Program-made: the position numbers and the translations under genes
Source of the DNA: Promethearchaeota archaeon
Lineage (GTDB): Archaea; Asgardarchaeota; Lokiarchaeia; Sigyniarchaeales; SOKP01
Reading direction: 5' to 3'
DNA length: 64,000 bases
NCBI GenBank assembly: GCA_016839555.1
Contig: JAEOUA010000008.1
Span: 1 to 64,000, forward strand
Shown: positions 36,078 through 45,747 of the stretch, in pieces
Position numbering within the stretch: position 1 is the first letter of the stretch
How the letters are laid out: each line of letters begins with the position of its first letter
The notes under the pieces: model-generated
Databases searched by the model: none
Told to the model about the DNA's origin: nothing
What the model saw: only the letters and a program-made list of their open reading frames with translations

Positions 36078-39000
36078 ATGAGTGAAAGTAGGAATTTATA
36101 TAAAGCAATACTAGAGAATAAAAAGATATTTAAATACATTTTTGAAAAAAGTGGATTTGGAATTGCTATTTTAAATTCAGAGGGAAAATTTCTTCTAGAA
36201 AATAATTCTTTTCTAAAAATATTTAATCTTGCTAAATTGGCAGATTTTAATGATCAAAGATTTTTTAATGAAGTTATAGTCCCCAATATTGATAGGCAAA
36301 ATCTTTTTTTACAGGATAATTTAGTTTTTGAAAAAAAGATTAATTTACCTAATTTTTTTGACAATCCAGAATTATCTTCTAAAGAAAATCTCAAATACCT
36401 ACGAATTAAAATCTCTCCTATCATATTAAAACGAGAAAATCAACACTATATTATTGTTGAAATTGAAGATATAACTCGAGAAAAAGATATAGAAAAGGAG
36501 TTGAAATATAATGAAACAAGATTTAATGCTATTGCTGATAATGCAAAAGAAGCAATATTCATAATTGATGAAAATTTTAAATTAATTTATGCTAATAAAA
36601 ATGTAAGCAAAACTTTAGGATATCCTATCGTAGAAATTATTGGCGAAGATTTTCGAAAATTTTTAGATGAGGAGAACAAAGATTTAGTTATTAAAAAATA
36701 TAAAAGCAGACAAAAAGGTGAATGGGTTGAACCTCAATATGAATTTAAAGTAGTTACTAAAAATGGACAAAAAAGAACTATTGAAGTTACTGCTATTGCC
36801 ACAAAAGAATTAGGTGAGGGAATAAAAAGCATAGGTCAAGCAATAGATATCACAGATAAGAAGAAAACAGAACAGAGATTAGAGGAGTCAGAAGAAAGAT
36901 TCAATATTTTAGGAACCCCTCTAATGAGTATTATCATTTTGCAAGATCATAAGATAAAATACGCAAATAAACATTTCAGAGATGTGTTTGGATATTCAAA
37001 TAAGCAAGTTAGTAATTTGAGTCTAAAAGAATTTGTTAATAAAATCCATCCAGATGACAGGCAACTTATTTTGGATCAATTTAGTAAAAATGAAATTAGT
37101 GAATTAAATAATGGAAAAAATTATCAATTTAAGATATATAATAAAGATAATGACTTAATTTGGAAAGCAGCATACTTAAATAAAATAAAATATCAAGGAA
37201 AAGATGCTAAATTAATTACTTTAATTGATATAACAGACCAAAAGAAAACAGAAATAGCCTTAAAGGAATCTGAGAAAGAAAAAACCCTCATGGTAAATAG
37301 TATTTCGGAACATTTTATTTTTCAAGATCTTGATCATAATATTATTTTCGCAAATAAAGCCGCATCAGACTCCCTTTCACTTCCTAACGAAAAACTAATA
37401 GGACAAAAGTGTTATCAACTTTGGAATACTTTGAATGAACCTTGTATTGGTTGTCCCACAGAAAAAGCAATTAAGACTGGGAAAGTAGAACATAATGAAA
37501 TGATAACTCCAGACGGAAGATATTGGTTTATAAGAGGATTTCCCGTAAAGGATGATGATGAAAATCTCATTGGTGTAATTGAAATTACTAAGGATATCAC
37601 AGATACTAAAAGAGCTGAACAAGCTTTAAAGGATTCAGAACAAAAATTCAGAATTATTACGGAACAATCTTTTATGGGCATTGCTATAGCACAAGATCTT
37701 AAATTAAAATATACAAATAAGAGATTTTTGGAGATTATAGAATACAATTTAGAAGATATTTTAAATTGGGAGAAAGGGAGATTTTATGAACTTATTCATC
37801 CAGAGGATGCGAATCAGGTTATCCCTATATTTGAGAAAAAATACCGTGGAGAGATAGGAGCAATTAGAAATTTACAATTCCGGATTATTTCAAAACACGG
37901 TAAAATTGTGTGGGTAGAGATTTTTTCAAAAACGATTCCATACAAAGGAGGATGGGCTGATTTAATATCTATTATTGATATTACAAATCAAAAGGAAGTA
38001 GAGAAAGTATTAAGAGAATCTGAAGAAAAATTTAGAAGGATTGTTTATTCCATTCCAGATTTGTTTTTCTTAGTATCGAAGGATACCACCGTTTTAGATT
38101 ATAAATGTGAAAATGAGTTATTATTTATGCCACCAGAAGAGTTTATGAATAAAAAATTAAGTGAAATTTTACCAGAAGAACTTGCATTAAAAACTAAAGA
38201 ATCAGTTGAAAAAGCAATTAGTACAAGAACACAGCAAATAATGGAATATTCATTACCAATTAATTTTAAAATCCAATATTATGAGGCAAGATTTTTTCAT
38301 TATTCAGAGAACCAAGTAGCGATTTTTATAAGAAACATTAGCGGTCGTAAAAAAGCAGAGAAAATGATAAAAGAGGAAGTAGAACGATTAAAAGAATTAG
38401 ACCAAATGAGAAAGGATTTAATTTCAAGAGTTTCTCACGAATTAAAAACCCCAATAATGGCTATTAGTGGCGCTATTGAATATGTTATAGATTGCTATGA
38501 TAATAGTATTAATAAAGAAATAATTGAATTAATAAAAATGATAGAAAAGAATGAAAAACGATTAGAAAATTTGATTGAAAGTTTACTTGATATCAGCAGA
38601 ATGGAACATGATAAATTACAATTGAAAAAACAACAATGTGAGCTTAATGAGTTAATTATAAATAGTGTAAAAGAGTTAGAATATCTCCTTAAAGGCCGTA
38701 AATTAGTTTTAAATTTAGATTTCTCTAATGAAATTAATTTATATATTGATAAAATAAGAATAGAACAAGTAATTATTAATTTACTTTCAAACGCAATAAA
38801 AAATACTCCTCCCGAAGGAAAAATCATTATAAAGAGTGAGAAAAAAAATAATAATACTTTTGAGATCTCATTTTCTGATACTGGTATTGGGCTAACTGGA
38901 GAGGAGATGAATAAATTATTTACGCAATTCGGAAAAATTGAACGCTATGGAGAGGGGCTGGAATATCTTGATATTAGGGGGTCGGGCTTAGGATTGTATA

Positions 39001-39098
39001 TCTCAAGGCAAATTATACAACGCCATGGCGGCAAAATTTGGGTTGAATCAGAAGGGCGAAATAGAGGTAGTACCTTTATAATAGAATTACCTATTTAA
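36078..39098 (+). CDS. Soluble multi-PAS sensor histidine kinase
   Basis: 1006 residues, no transmembrane segment. About six PAS domains occur in a row (starts near residues 12, 145, 275, 400, 520 and 645), each followed by ITD-type linkers. The fourth has a CIGCPTEKAI segment. The kinase core follows: H-box SRVSHELKTPIMAIS (about 780-794), N-box LLSNAIKNTPPEG, G1 FSDTGIGL, G2 GSGLGLYISRQI. It would autophosphorylate the H-box His in response to a cytosolic signal. No response regulator is adjacent, so the partner is elsewhere. Confidence 0.95.
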   Translation: MSESRNLYKAILENKKIFKYIFEKSGFGIAILNSEGKFLLENNSFLKIFNLAKLADFNDQRFFNEVIVPNIDRQNLFLQDNLVFEKKINLPNFFDNPELSSKENLKYLRIKISPIILKRENQHYIIVEIEDITREKDIEKELKYNETRFNAIADNAKEAIFIIDENFKLIYANKNVSKTLGYPIVEIIGEDFRKFLDEENKDLVIKKYKSRQKGEWVEPQYEFKVVTKNGQKRTIEVTAIATKELGEGIKSIGQAIDITDKKKTEQRLEESEERFNILGTPLMSIIILQDHKIKYANKHFRDVFGYSNKQVSNLSLKEFVNKIHPDDRQLILDQFSKNEISELNNGKNYQFKIYNKDNDLIWKAAYLNKIKYQGKDAKLITLIDITDQKKTEIALKESEKEKTLMVNSISEHFIFQDLDHNIIFANKAASDSLSLPNEKLIGQKCYQLWNTLNEPCIGCPTEKAIKTGKVEHNEMITPDGRYWFIRGFPVKDDDENLIGVIEITKDITDTKRAEQALKDSEQKFRIITEQSFMGIAIAQDLKLKYTNKRFLEIIEYNLEDILNWEKGRFYELIHPEDANQVIPIFEKKYRGEIGAIRNLQFRIISKHGKIVWVEIFSKTIPYKGGWADLISIIDITNQKEVEKVLRESEEKFRRIVYSIPDLFFLVSKDTTVLDYKCENELLFMPPEEFMNKKLSEILPEELALKTKESVEKAISTRTQQIMEYSLPINFKIQYYEARFFHYSENQVAIFIRNISGRKKAEKMIKEEVERLKELDQMRKDLISRVSHELKTPIMAISGAIEYVIDCYDNSINKEIIELIKMIEKNEKRLENLIESLLDISRMEHDKLQLKKQQCELNELIINSVKELEYLLKGRKLVLNLDFSNEINLYIDKIRIEQVIINLLSNAIKNTPPEGKIIIKSEKKNNNTFEISFSDTGIGLTGEEMNKLFTQFGKIERYGEGLEYLDIRGSGLGLYISRQIIQRHGGKIWVESEGRNRGSTFIIELPI

Positions 39099-39150
39099 TT
39101 CTAAAGTTTTTAAAAAGTTAGTAATTTTACTTGAAAAAATAAGATTATAT

Positions 39151-39309
39151 TTAAAAATTCTCTTTTTTCCATTTTTCTAAATAATTTTTAAGAGTTTTTT
39201 TAGAAATACCTATAGATGTTTGATTATCTCTTTCCTTCTCAGATGATTCCTCTTTGTTAGAAGAATGATAGGATAATTCCCAATCATAATAAGATATAGC
39301 TCTAGACAT
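39151..39309 (-). CDS. Small hydrophilic protein (52 residues)
   Basis: A 52-residue frame from ATG at 39309 to TAA at 39151. It starts MSRAISYYDWELSYHSS, has an acidic/polar middle and a helical basic end (SIGISKKTLKNYLEKWKKEN), whose IGISKKTLKNYL part resembles one helix-turn-helix. No ribosome site is obvious. A palindrome lies 60 bp upstream. It lies between the histidine kinase end and the PolB2-like gene, on the latter's strand. Confidence 0.4.
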   Translation of the reverse strand: MSRAISYYDWELSYHSSNKEESSEKERDNQTSIGISKKTLKNYLEKWKKENF

Positions 39310-39367
39310 ATTTATAAGATAACAATTAAAATTAATAAAGAGAAGGAGACTAACGGTTTACTAAAAC

Positions 39368-39383
39368 TATCACCTAGGTGATA
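39368..39383. promoter_or_regulatory. Perfect 16-bp palindrome
   Basis: TATCACCTAGGTGATA, a perfect inverted repeat in the leader of the 52-residue protein (minus strand) and just after the PolB2-like gene. It could be an operator for a dimeric regulator; a GGTGAT in each strand also resembles a ribosome site, but no gene follows either. Confidence 0.35.
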
Positions 39384-39477
39384 TCTTAAAAATCTTAAAG
39401 AACTGAACACTTAAGCTATATTAGAAATATTATATCATAGGAAAATAATCATAGTAATCTCAAATTTCCAGTTATTT

Positions 39478-41883
39478 TCATAGAAAACACATTAAATCCT
39501 TCTGTGTGGAACACTCACTCGAAATATTTTCTAACAGATCATCAAGATCCTTAAATTTAAAAGGAAAAATATTTTCAAAGGCTCTTTTTAATAGTTCTAT
39601 ATATTTTTTTTTGTCATACCGATGGATATTCTTTTTGTAGAAATGTGAAAGAATGACTTTTTTTTGGGGAAAATCTGGATTTGCATCAGCATTTAGGATT
39701 ATATATCGTACGCTTTTACCGGGTGTCATAATAAGACCTGCTCTTTCTGCCTGCTTGGCAGCAACGGCTTGATAGGAATTTACCTTATATTGGGAAGGTT
39801 TACGAGATATTTTTTGATGAATGATTAGTTCTTCTTTTGAGAGATTGCCACTCTGAATTCTCTTTGCATATTTTACAAGCAATTGTTTTGCTTTTGGAAT
39901 TTTTTTCTTGAATTGTGTTACGGAAGTTACTATTTTAAATATATTAATAAAATCTTTTTGCGCTTTTTTAATGATAGTTGGTATATCTCTCCGGCGAAGC
40001 TCAATTCCACGGACTTTTATGGTCCCATCTGCTTTAATACCCCAATAGTGATTTAAGGTGGGCACCTCCGGTTCCGCTTGCGAGGGAAGAAATATTATAA
40101 TATTAAACAATCCTTCCCAACTCATAGGAATATTTGTTTCCTTACTAATTTCATCAGAAATTAACTTGGTAACATTTTTAAACTCCTTTACAGATCGTTT
40201 TTTAGCGTCTTGAAGCCAAAGAGAGTCTACAATCCCATGAATGACTCGGCAACCATGTCTTTTAGCTATCTCTGCAGCACGCATTAAGAATTCGCGAGCA
40301 AAAGCACAAACTGTTTGATGCGCTTCTATCTTCCCGAATCGAGCGTTTTTAAATCCTAAATATCCAAAACTAACGACCAAGACCCATTTAAGAGCAATAT
40401 CAGTAAACTTATAGCGAAGATCTCCAGTTTTTTTTACATACGCTTTACATTTAAGTCTTTTTTCTAATGGTAACCGAATTGATTTCGAAATGATTCCTTC
40501 TCGCTTCGAACAAATATGAAAATCCAACCCGGGCACCTTGATTCCTGTGCCATCAGATTCACAGCATTTGCAATTAAGTGTCTCCGACGAGATATTATAT
40601 TTTGACATTAACGAAGGATACATCGAGGAAAAATCTAATTCCGCAACTTGTTCAAATACACCAATTTTGGGCTCAAAAATATGACCTCCTCGATCACTTT
40701 TTATTAAATCCATTCCCGTAGAGAAGTCTTCAGGATTTTTTTTGAAAGGAGGGATCAAATGATCAAGTTTATATGCATTATAGAATTGGATTGACTGAAG
40801 TGCTCCGCCAATGGTGATTCGACATAATCTTTGCAAAGGTACACGTGAAATTCGTGCTACTTCAATTACTCCGGGGACATTACCTTCACTAAAATGTAGG
40901 CTTCCGTAAGTTGTCGTGTCGAGATGAAAACGACCCGTGAAATATACTTGAGTCTTTGAACGCCGCCTTATTATTCCATAGGACATATAATGATCTGCAC
41001 CCCCTGATAATTCGAAAATACAATATCTAAGAGGTGTTTTTGTTCTAGAAAAGTAAAATTCCTTTGAGATTTTGTGAACGGAAGCTCTTGCGGAAAGATA
41101 AGGAAAAATAAACTCGTCCCCTCCTTGAGTAAGAATGATATCTGGGTCAAGTTTTTCAATAACTTGGCTTATTTTTCTCAAGTTTTCAGCTTCATCTGCC
41201 ATATCAATTAAAATATGTTTTTTCTTTACAGCACCATCCGCACGAGGTACATTCCAGTTTCTATCATTTTCTATGATACTGATTACAGCATATGCCAGAG
41301 GTTCATTAAAATACGGTTTAATATCTTTTTGTTGCACCTTAATCTCTAACCATACTGCTTTTAAAGGGGGAAGGTCATAAAATAATTCTTCATTGCCATC
41401 TTTTAATTCCAAGCTAATTAATTTGGGGATGTTCTGTTTTTTAAGGTATTCTATGCTAAAATGACAGTAGGCGAATGGAAACAAATCATTTACGTAAAAA
41501 TACATTTGTGAAATTGGAAGATCCGTATTATAAAGTGTGAATAAGTCTAACTTTTTGATTTCCTCGATTGTCTTTTTGAATAATGAAGGATCGATGACGG
41601 ACACTCCAAATATCTTGGTCTTTTTATGATCTTCAAGGTTCACATATTTCTTACAAATTCTTACATTTCGCACGTTTGGATGATCCTTTAAGAGGGATTG
41701 CCCTCTCTTCAAATCATAGGCCATATGATTTCGAGGTACTGCAAAGAATTCCGGATAATAATCTTGAAACACTTCTATTATTTCTTTGTCGTTTGCTCTT
41801 TTTACCCATAAAACAACACCACCTTTTGTTGTAGAGACATCTAACAACCATCCCTCAAACTCAGTTTGTTCTTGCAAAGGCAC
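39478..41883 (-). CDS. Family B DNA polymerase, PolB2-like, with altered active site
   Basis: 801 residues from GTG at 41883, preceded by AAGGAG. Pol motif A is present (DFSSMYPSL, near residue 414), motif B is altered (VVSFGYLGF), and motif C is GIVDSLW (near 553) where active enzymes have YGDTDS: the first catalytic Asp is Ile. The exonuclease region (LIDMADEAEN, GGDEFIFPYL) also departs from FDIET. This pattern fits the archaeal PolB2 group, reported as having disrupted catalytic motifs, and an accessory or structural role in repair is probable. The gene begins 1 nt after the stop of a small coiled-coil gene and the two are surely co-transcribed. Confidence 0.88.
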   Translation of the reverse strand: MPLQEQTEFEGWLLDVSTTKGGVVLWVKRANDKEIIEVFQDYYPEFFAVPRNHMAYDLKRGQSLLKDHPNVRNVRICKKYVNLEDHKKTKIFGVSVIDPSLFKKTIEEIKKLDLFTLYNTDLPISQMYFYVNDLFPFAYCHFSIEYLKKQNIPKLISLELKDGNEELFYDLPPLKAVWLEIKVQQKDIKPYFNEPLAYAVISIIENDRNWNVPRADGAVKKKHILIDMADEAENLRKISQVIEKLDPDIILTQGGDEFIFPYLSARASVHKISKEFYFSRTKTPLRYCIFELSGGADHYMSYGIIRRRSKTQVYFTGRFHLDTTTYGSLHFSEGNVPGVIEVARISRVPLQRLCRITIGGALQSIQFYNAYKLDHLIPPFKKNPEDFSTGMDLIKSDRGGHIFEPKIGVFEQVAELDFSSMYPSLMSKYNISSETLNCKCCESDGTGIKVPGLDFHICSKREGIISKSIRLPLEKRLKCKAYVKKTGDLRYKFTDIALKWVLVVSFGYLGFKNARFGKIEAHQTVCAFAREFLMRAAEIAKRHGCRVIHGIVDSLWLQDAKKRSVKEFKNVTKLISDEISKETNIPMSWEGLFNIIIFLPSQAEPEVPTLNHYWGIKADGTIKVRGIELRRRDIPTIIKKAQKDFINIFKIVTSVTQFKKKIPKAKQLLVKYAKRIQSGNLSKEELIIHQKISRKPSQYKVNSYQAVAAKQAERAGLIMTPGKSVRYIILNADANPDFPQKKVILSHFYKKNIHRYDKKKYIELLKRAFENIFPFKFKDLDDLLENISSECSTQKDLMCFL

Positions 41884-41884
41884 T

Positions 41885-42163
41885 TTAACTCCTTTGAATT
41901 ATTTCTTCTAATTGTTTTATTCTTTTTTCTAAAGACTCGATTTTTTTCTCTTGTTCAATGGCAAACGAAACAAATAAAACTTCAGAAAGCATCGGACGTC
42001 CTCCCATACTCCCTGCGTCCGCATGAATTCGAGCATAATTCATTAATTTATCAAAAATTTTTGCATCTTCTGGTCGTAAAGCGCGCTTATAGTCTTTCCA
42101 GCTTTCAATCTCTTTTTCTAATGCCGGTCGAAACGAAGGAACCGTTCTACCCATGGTATTCAC
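41885..42163 (-). CDS. Small helical PolB2-associated protein (GRTVPSFR family)
   Basis: 92 residues. The start MNTMGRTVPSFRPALEKEIESW followed by a helical middle and a C-terminal coiled coil (EQEKKIESLEKRIKQLEE) matches a small archaeal family I know only by the GRTVP(T/S)(Y/F)R signature. Its stop is 1 nt before the GTG of the polymerase, so the two are coupled. It probably acts with the PolB2-like protein. ATG at 42163; a second Met (42154) is possible. Confidence 0.75.
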   Translation of the reverse strand: MNTMGRTVPSFRPALEKEIESWKDYKRALRPEDAKIFDKLMNYARIHADAGSMGGRPMLSEVLFVSFAIEQEKKIESLEKRIKQLEEIIQRS

Positions 42164-42555
42164 TTTATTCTCAATTTATGGTTTTATTTTAATCGTGATA
42201 TTTACCTTTTTTTAATCGGAAGCTTTTTGACGAAATATATAAAAAGGCGAAAAATCACATGATAATAATCTATAGAATAAGTTTTTTACTGCATTTAAAC
42301 CCTAATAGAGCAAAAATTTTCTATAAATCTTATAACACATCAGTTTTGAAATTGAGATTATATTGTAACAAAAAATGGACTAAAGAAGTACTTTTAAGGA
42401 TAATTTTTATTTATAAAAAAAAGTATTTCTTTTGGGAGTTTAGCAATTCACAAGAGGATTTTAGAAGAAGTTAAAGGTTTAAAAGTAATATTATTTTTTT
42501 AAAAAGTTTTTATAGGTGAAATTTATTAGTGATCTAAGAAAAAAAGGTATTAGAA
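42164..42555. other. Intergenic region between divergent genes
   Basis: About 390 bp with promoters for the polymerase operon and for the receptor-like gene. A 71-codon plus-strand frame (42259-42474) is rejected. No structured element was seen. Confidence 0.45.
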
Positions 42556-45129
42556 ATGTTGAGGTATAAAAAAATCGGAGTGTTATTGATATTTATCTTA
42601 ATTTTTAGTTTTTCAGCATTTATATTCCAAAGCATAGATAGAAATAGTCTCGATGATAATAAATATTTTCCATTTACCAATTCTAAGGAAAAAAGTCTTC
42701 AATCATCTGGTATTCAGCCTATTAACTTGAGTTTATTTGAAGATTGGAATTTAACAGAGCCGTTTTTTGACCGTCATAATGAAGAATTGTTGGTTATCGA
42801 AAATATTGAAGGATATAATGTAAGTTTAAATTGTGTTGTAAAAAATCTTCGAGATAGAAGTAGTGAAGAAAATTACTATCCTGAAGCCATAAGTTTAAGT
42901 TTATACCAACATAATTCAACGAATTGGACTTATATAGGAAGCTTTTCAGATATTTCAAATGGAAGTGGTTATATAAATATAGATATTTCTATTCCAAAAA
43001 ATATCTCAGGATATTTTGCGATAGGTAGCATCGTAAACGTAACATTTGATATTTTTTTTACTCTTAGTGATAATAATACTCGAGAGATTCAAGCAATTTA
43101 TCAACAAAATAGATGGACTATTAATTATAATTCTTCTTATATTATAGGGAATTATACTTCTATCATTAGTAATTTATCTTCTGCTCTTGATTTAGAACTT
43201 ATACGAGGATATGACGGTGCGAATTGGAGACCAATAATCCAATATCAATTTTTTGAAACTTTGAGCATTTTTGAAAGTTTTTCAAAATACTTAATTGAAT
43301 TTTCTGTGCAAACACTTGAAATAGCCTATAATGATTACCTTGAAGTGGGAGATGATTTAGGTCTATATATAGTTCCCAAAGTAGACGGGAATCTCTCTGT
43401 GACTTTTTTAGGTGTTAATAACGAAGTTCTAATAAATAATACTCAAATCGTTACAAAGAACAAGATGATTAATTATTCTTGGCAGATGAATGCATCCAAT
43501 CCCGGAGGTATTGGTGAATTAAGTATTGAATTCAAAGGTGAAACCATGTTTAATGTATCATACATAAATTCTCAGATTGAGTTTCATAAACAATCAAAAA
43601 TAGAAATTGCGGGATTAATTGTTGGTGATGACTTTACAAATACAACTCAGGCTTTAGAAACTATCGGTTTAGTAGCAATTTTTACGGATCTTTATAATGA
43701 TTCAGTTATACCAAATGCCACTTTAGAATATAATATTGGTAACTTTTCTGGCGAAATGGATTATATTTATCTAGCAGATTATAGTGGTAATCCAGATGAA
43801 GATTTCTATATATATTTGGAAATTATTGATTTATCTGAACTGAGACTAAAACCAGGAAATTATACTGTTGAAATAATAGCATCTAAAATTGGATATGATA
43901 ATGATACTTATCAACTACCCTTAGAAATTACGAGAGTTTATTGTAATATTTCTACTCCCTTATTATTAAACAATCATATTGATATTTTTATCAATGAACC
44001 ATTTGAATTAGACTTAGATTTATTATATGAGGCATGGACAGATGCCTGGATTAATATTCAAGAGCCAGTAAATTTAACTTTTACAATCTATACTTCAAAT
44101 TGGGAGGAAATAGGAAGTTTACCGACACTAGATACTCAATATGCAGATCCTGAGATAAAAGGGGTAATTGAATCTGGTGATGCTTATCCCGGCGATTACT
44201 TTATTGAAGTGGCTGTTGAATCTCCCTTTTATTATGGAAGAAAAAATATTTCACTCACTATAAAAAACCAGTTAAGTATATTTCTCATAGCACCACCGAA
44301 TATTGCTCATCCAGATGTTATCAATTTGAATTGGATAAGTGATGGATTGTTCTTTGGAGATACAAGAGGGCTTGTATTAATTCTTATAGATGGTAAGCCA
44401 TATGGTATTCAGCCCTTATTGCCGCTTTCTTCTCTTCAAATAGATTCCAATGATCTATCTGCTGGACAACATGTAATACAGGTTTTGATTCAATCAGATT
44501 ATTATATAGGTCAGACTATTCGAACTATTAATATAGAATTATCCTTTTGGGAACAATATGGGATCATTATTCTTACTGTAATTGGAATAATAGCAATAGC
44601 GCTTTTGGTTTTGGCGGGATACCAACGAAGGAAGAAAAAACTCAAACAAAAAGAATGGGCCTCTTTAGGTGCGATGATGGCAATAAAAGACGGTATGAAT
44701 ATGTTTACAATTAAGCGTTCAAAAAAATCAAAATATTCATACGAATTGAGCGCCGATGAAGATTTATTTACTGGAATGATTGAAGCTATCAAAAATTTCG
44801 CAAAAGAGATTAATTTAAGTTCTGGAGATACCACCAGATTTCAAGGTGATCAAGGCATGATAACAATAATACCTGAAAATGAGCGAAGATTTAATTTAGT
44901 TTTTCTCAGCCAAGATGAACTTAAACATATTGAATCTGATTTGAGGTCAATATTTGTACAGAGTTTAAGAAGATATTATGATGCTCATATTGGTGATTGG
45001 AAGGGCGATTTAAGTTTATTTAAAATTTATCTAAATAAAGCACAGCGATTAATTAATTCTGATTCTATAGCGAAAGCAAAGAAAAGGGGTAAAAAAGAAA
45101 AGGTCTATGATTATGAAATGCAAACTTAA
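42556..45129 (+). CDS. Cell-surface membrane protein with cytosolic longin/roadblock-like domain
   Basis: 857 residues. A signal peptide (VLLIFILIFSFSAFIFQ, residues 10-26) is followed by about 640 extracellular residues of beta-sandwich type, rich in Asn-x-Ser/Thr sites. One transmembrane helix (IIILTVIGIIAIALLVLAG, about 669-687) leads to a basic stop-transfer and a cytosolic domain of about 165 residues. That domain (FTIKRSKKSKYSYEL, DLFTGMIEAIKNFAKEI, then LRRYYDAHIGDWKGDL) resembles the longin/roadblock-like sensory modules common in archaea and Asgards. A receptor-like function is an inference. Confidence 0.75.
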   Translation: MLRYKKIGVLLIFILIFSFSAFIFQSIDRNSLDDNKYFPFTNSKEKSLQSSGIQPINLSLFEDWNLTEPFFDRHNEELLVIENIEGYNVSLNCVVKNLRDRSSEENYYPEAISLSLYQHNSTNWTYIGSFSDISNGSGYINIDISIPKNISGYFAIGSIVNVTFDIFFTLSDNNTREIQAIYQQNRWTINYNSSYIIGNYTSIISNLSSALDLELIRGYDGANWRPIIQYQFFETLSIFESFSKYLIEFSVQTLEIAYNDYLEVGDDLGLYIVPKVDGNLSVTFLGVNNEVLINNTQIVTKNKMINYSWQMNASNPGGIGELSIEFKGETMFNVSYINSQIEFHKQSKIEIAGLIVGDDFTNTTQALETIGLVAIFTDLYNDSVIPNATLEYNIGNFSGEMDYIYLADYSGNPDEDFYIYLEIIDLSELRLKPGNYTVEIIASKIGYDNDTYQLPLEITRVYCNISTPLLLNNHIDIFINEPFELDLDLLYEAWTDAWINIQEPVNLTFTIYTSNWEEIGSLPTLDTQYADPEIKGVIESGDAYPGDYFIEVAVESPFYYGRKNISLTIKNQLSIFLIAPPNIAHPDVINLNWISDGLFFGDTRGLVLILIDGKPYGIQPLLPLSSLQIDSNDLSAGQHVIQVLIQSDYYIGQTIRTINIELSFWEQYGIIILTVIGIIAIALLVLAGYQRRKKKLKQKEWASLGAMMAIKDGMNMFTIKRSKKSKYSYELSADEDLFTGMIEAIKNFAKEINLSSGDTTRFQGDQGMITIIPENERRFNLVFLSQDELKHIESDLRSIFVQSLRRYYDAHIGDWKGDLSLFKIYLNKAQRLINSDSIAKAKKRGKKEKVYDYEMQT

Positions 45130-45138
45130 AATTTATAA

Positions 45139-45163
45139 TTTTTTTTTTTGCATCTTTTTTTTA
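45139..45163 (+). terminator. T-rich terminator
   Basis: Two T runs (11 and 8-9 nt) shortly after the receptor-like gene. Confidence 0.4.
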
Positions 45164-45261
45164 TTCCACCTTCTAATAAATATTTTAAATTAAAGGAATA
45201 ATATATCAATATAATTTAATTTTGAAAAGATTTAATATTTAATAAGAATAGGATTGTTAAT

Positions 45262-45681
45262 ATGAGTTTAAATTATAAGGATCATGCTCCTTGTGGTATT
45301 TATTGTAAAATGTGTCCTGGTGTACAAGTTTATGGATGTAAAGGTTGTAGGGTAGAAAAGGGACAAATCAAGGATTTTCCAGTTTGTAAAACCTATGAAT
45401 GCGTGAAAAATAAAAGCCATACATTTTGTGTTGAATGCGGAGATTTTCCTTGCGAAAAACTGCAGCCAATTGTCAATTTCGAGATTTTTGTTCCTCACAA
45501 TTCAAAAATCTATAATCTTTTGATGATAAAGAAGTTGGGGATCGAGAAATGGAATGAAATATGCGAAGAAAAAACCATTTTATATTATCATGGGAAGAAA
45601 GTAAAATATGGAGGAGATCCTCTTACACTAGAAGAAAAAGATAAAAATTTGTATAAAAAGAAAGAAAATAAGGAAAAATAA
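45262..45681 (+). CDS. DUF3795 cysteine-rich protein
   Basis: 139 residues. The N-terminal Cys cluster CGIYCKMCPGV, GCKGCR, KTYECVKNKSHTFCVECGDFPC is the DUF3795 signature: eight or more cysteines that probably bind metal or a cluster. The C-terminal half is helical and Lys-rich. The function is unknown; such genes are frequent in anaerobic archaea. ATG start; stands alone. Confidence 0.88.
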   Translation: MSLNYKDHAPCGIYCKMCPGVQVYGCKGCRVEKGQIKDFPVCKTYECVKNKSHTFCVECGDFPCEKLQPIVNFEIFVPHNSKIYNLLMIKKLGIEKWNEICEEKTILYYHGKKVKYGGDPLTLEEKDKNLYKKKENKEK

Positions 45682-45747
45682 TTCTTTTTATTTATTATAT
45701 TCTTTTGATAATTTCATTAAAGATCGTTTCTTTTAAATTTTCGACAA

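Noticed and set aside
42259..42474. 71-codon plus-strand frame upstream of the receptor-like gene
   Set aside because: Composition is typical of translated AT-rich spacer (Lys/Ile/Phe/Tyr), with no ribosome site or recognisable motif.
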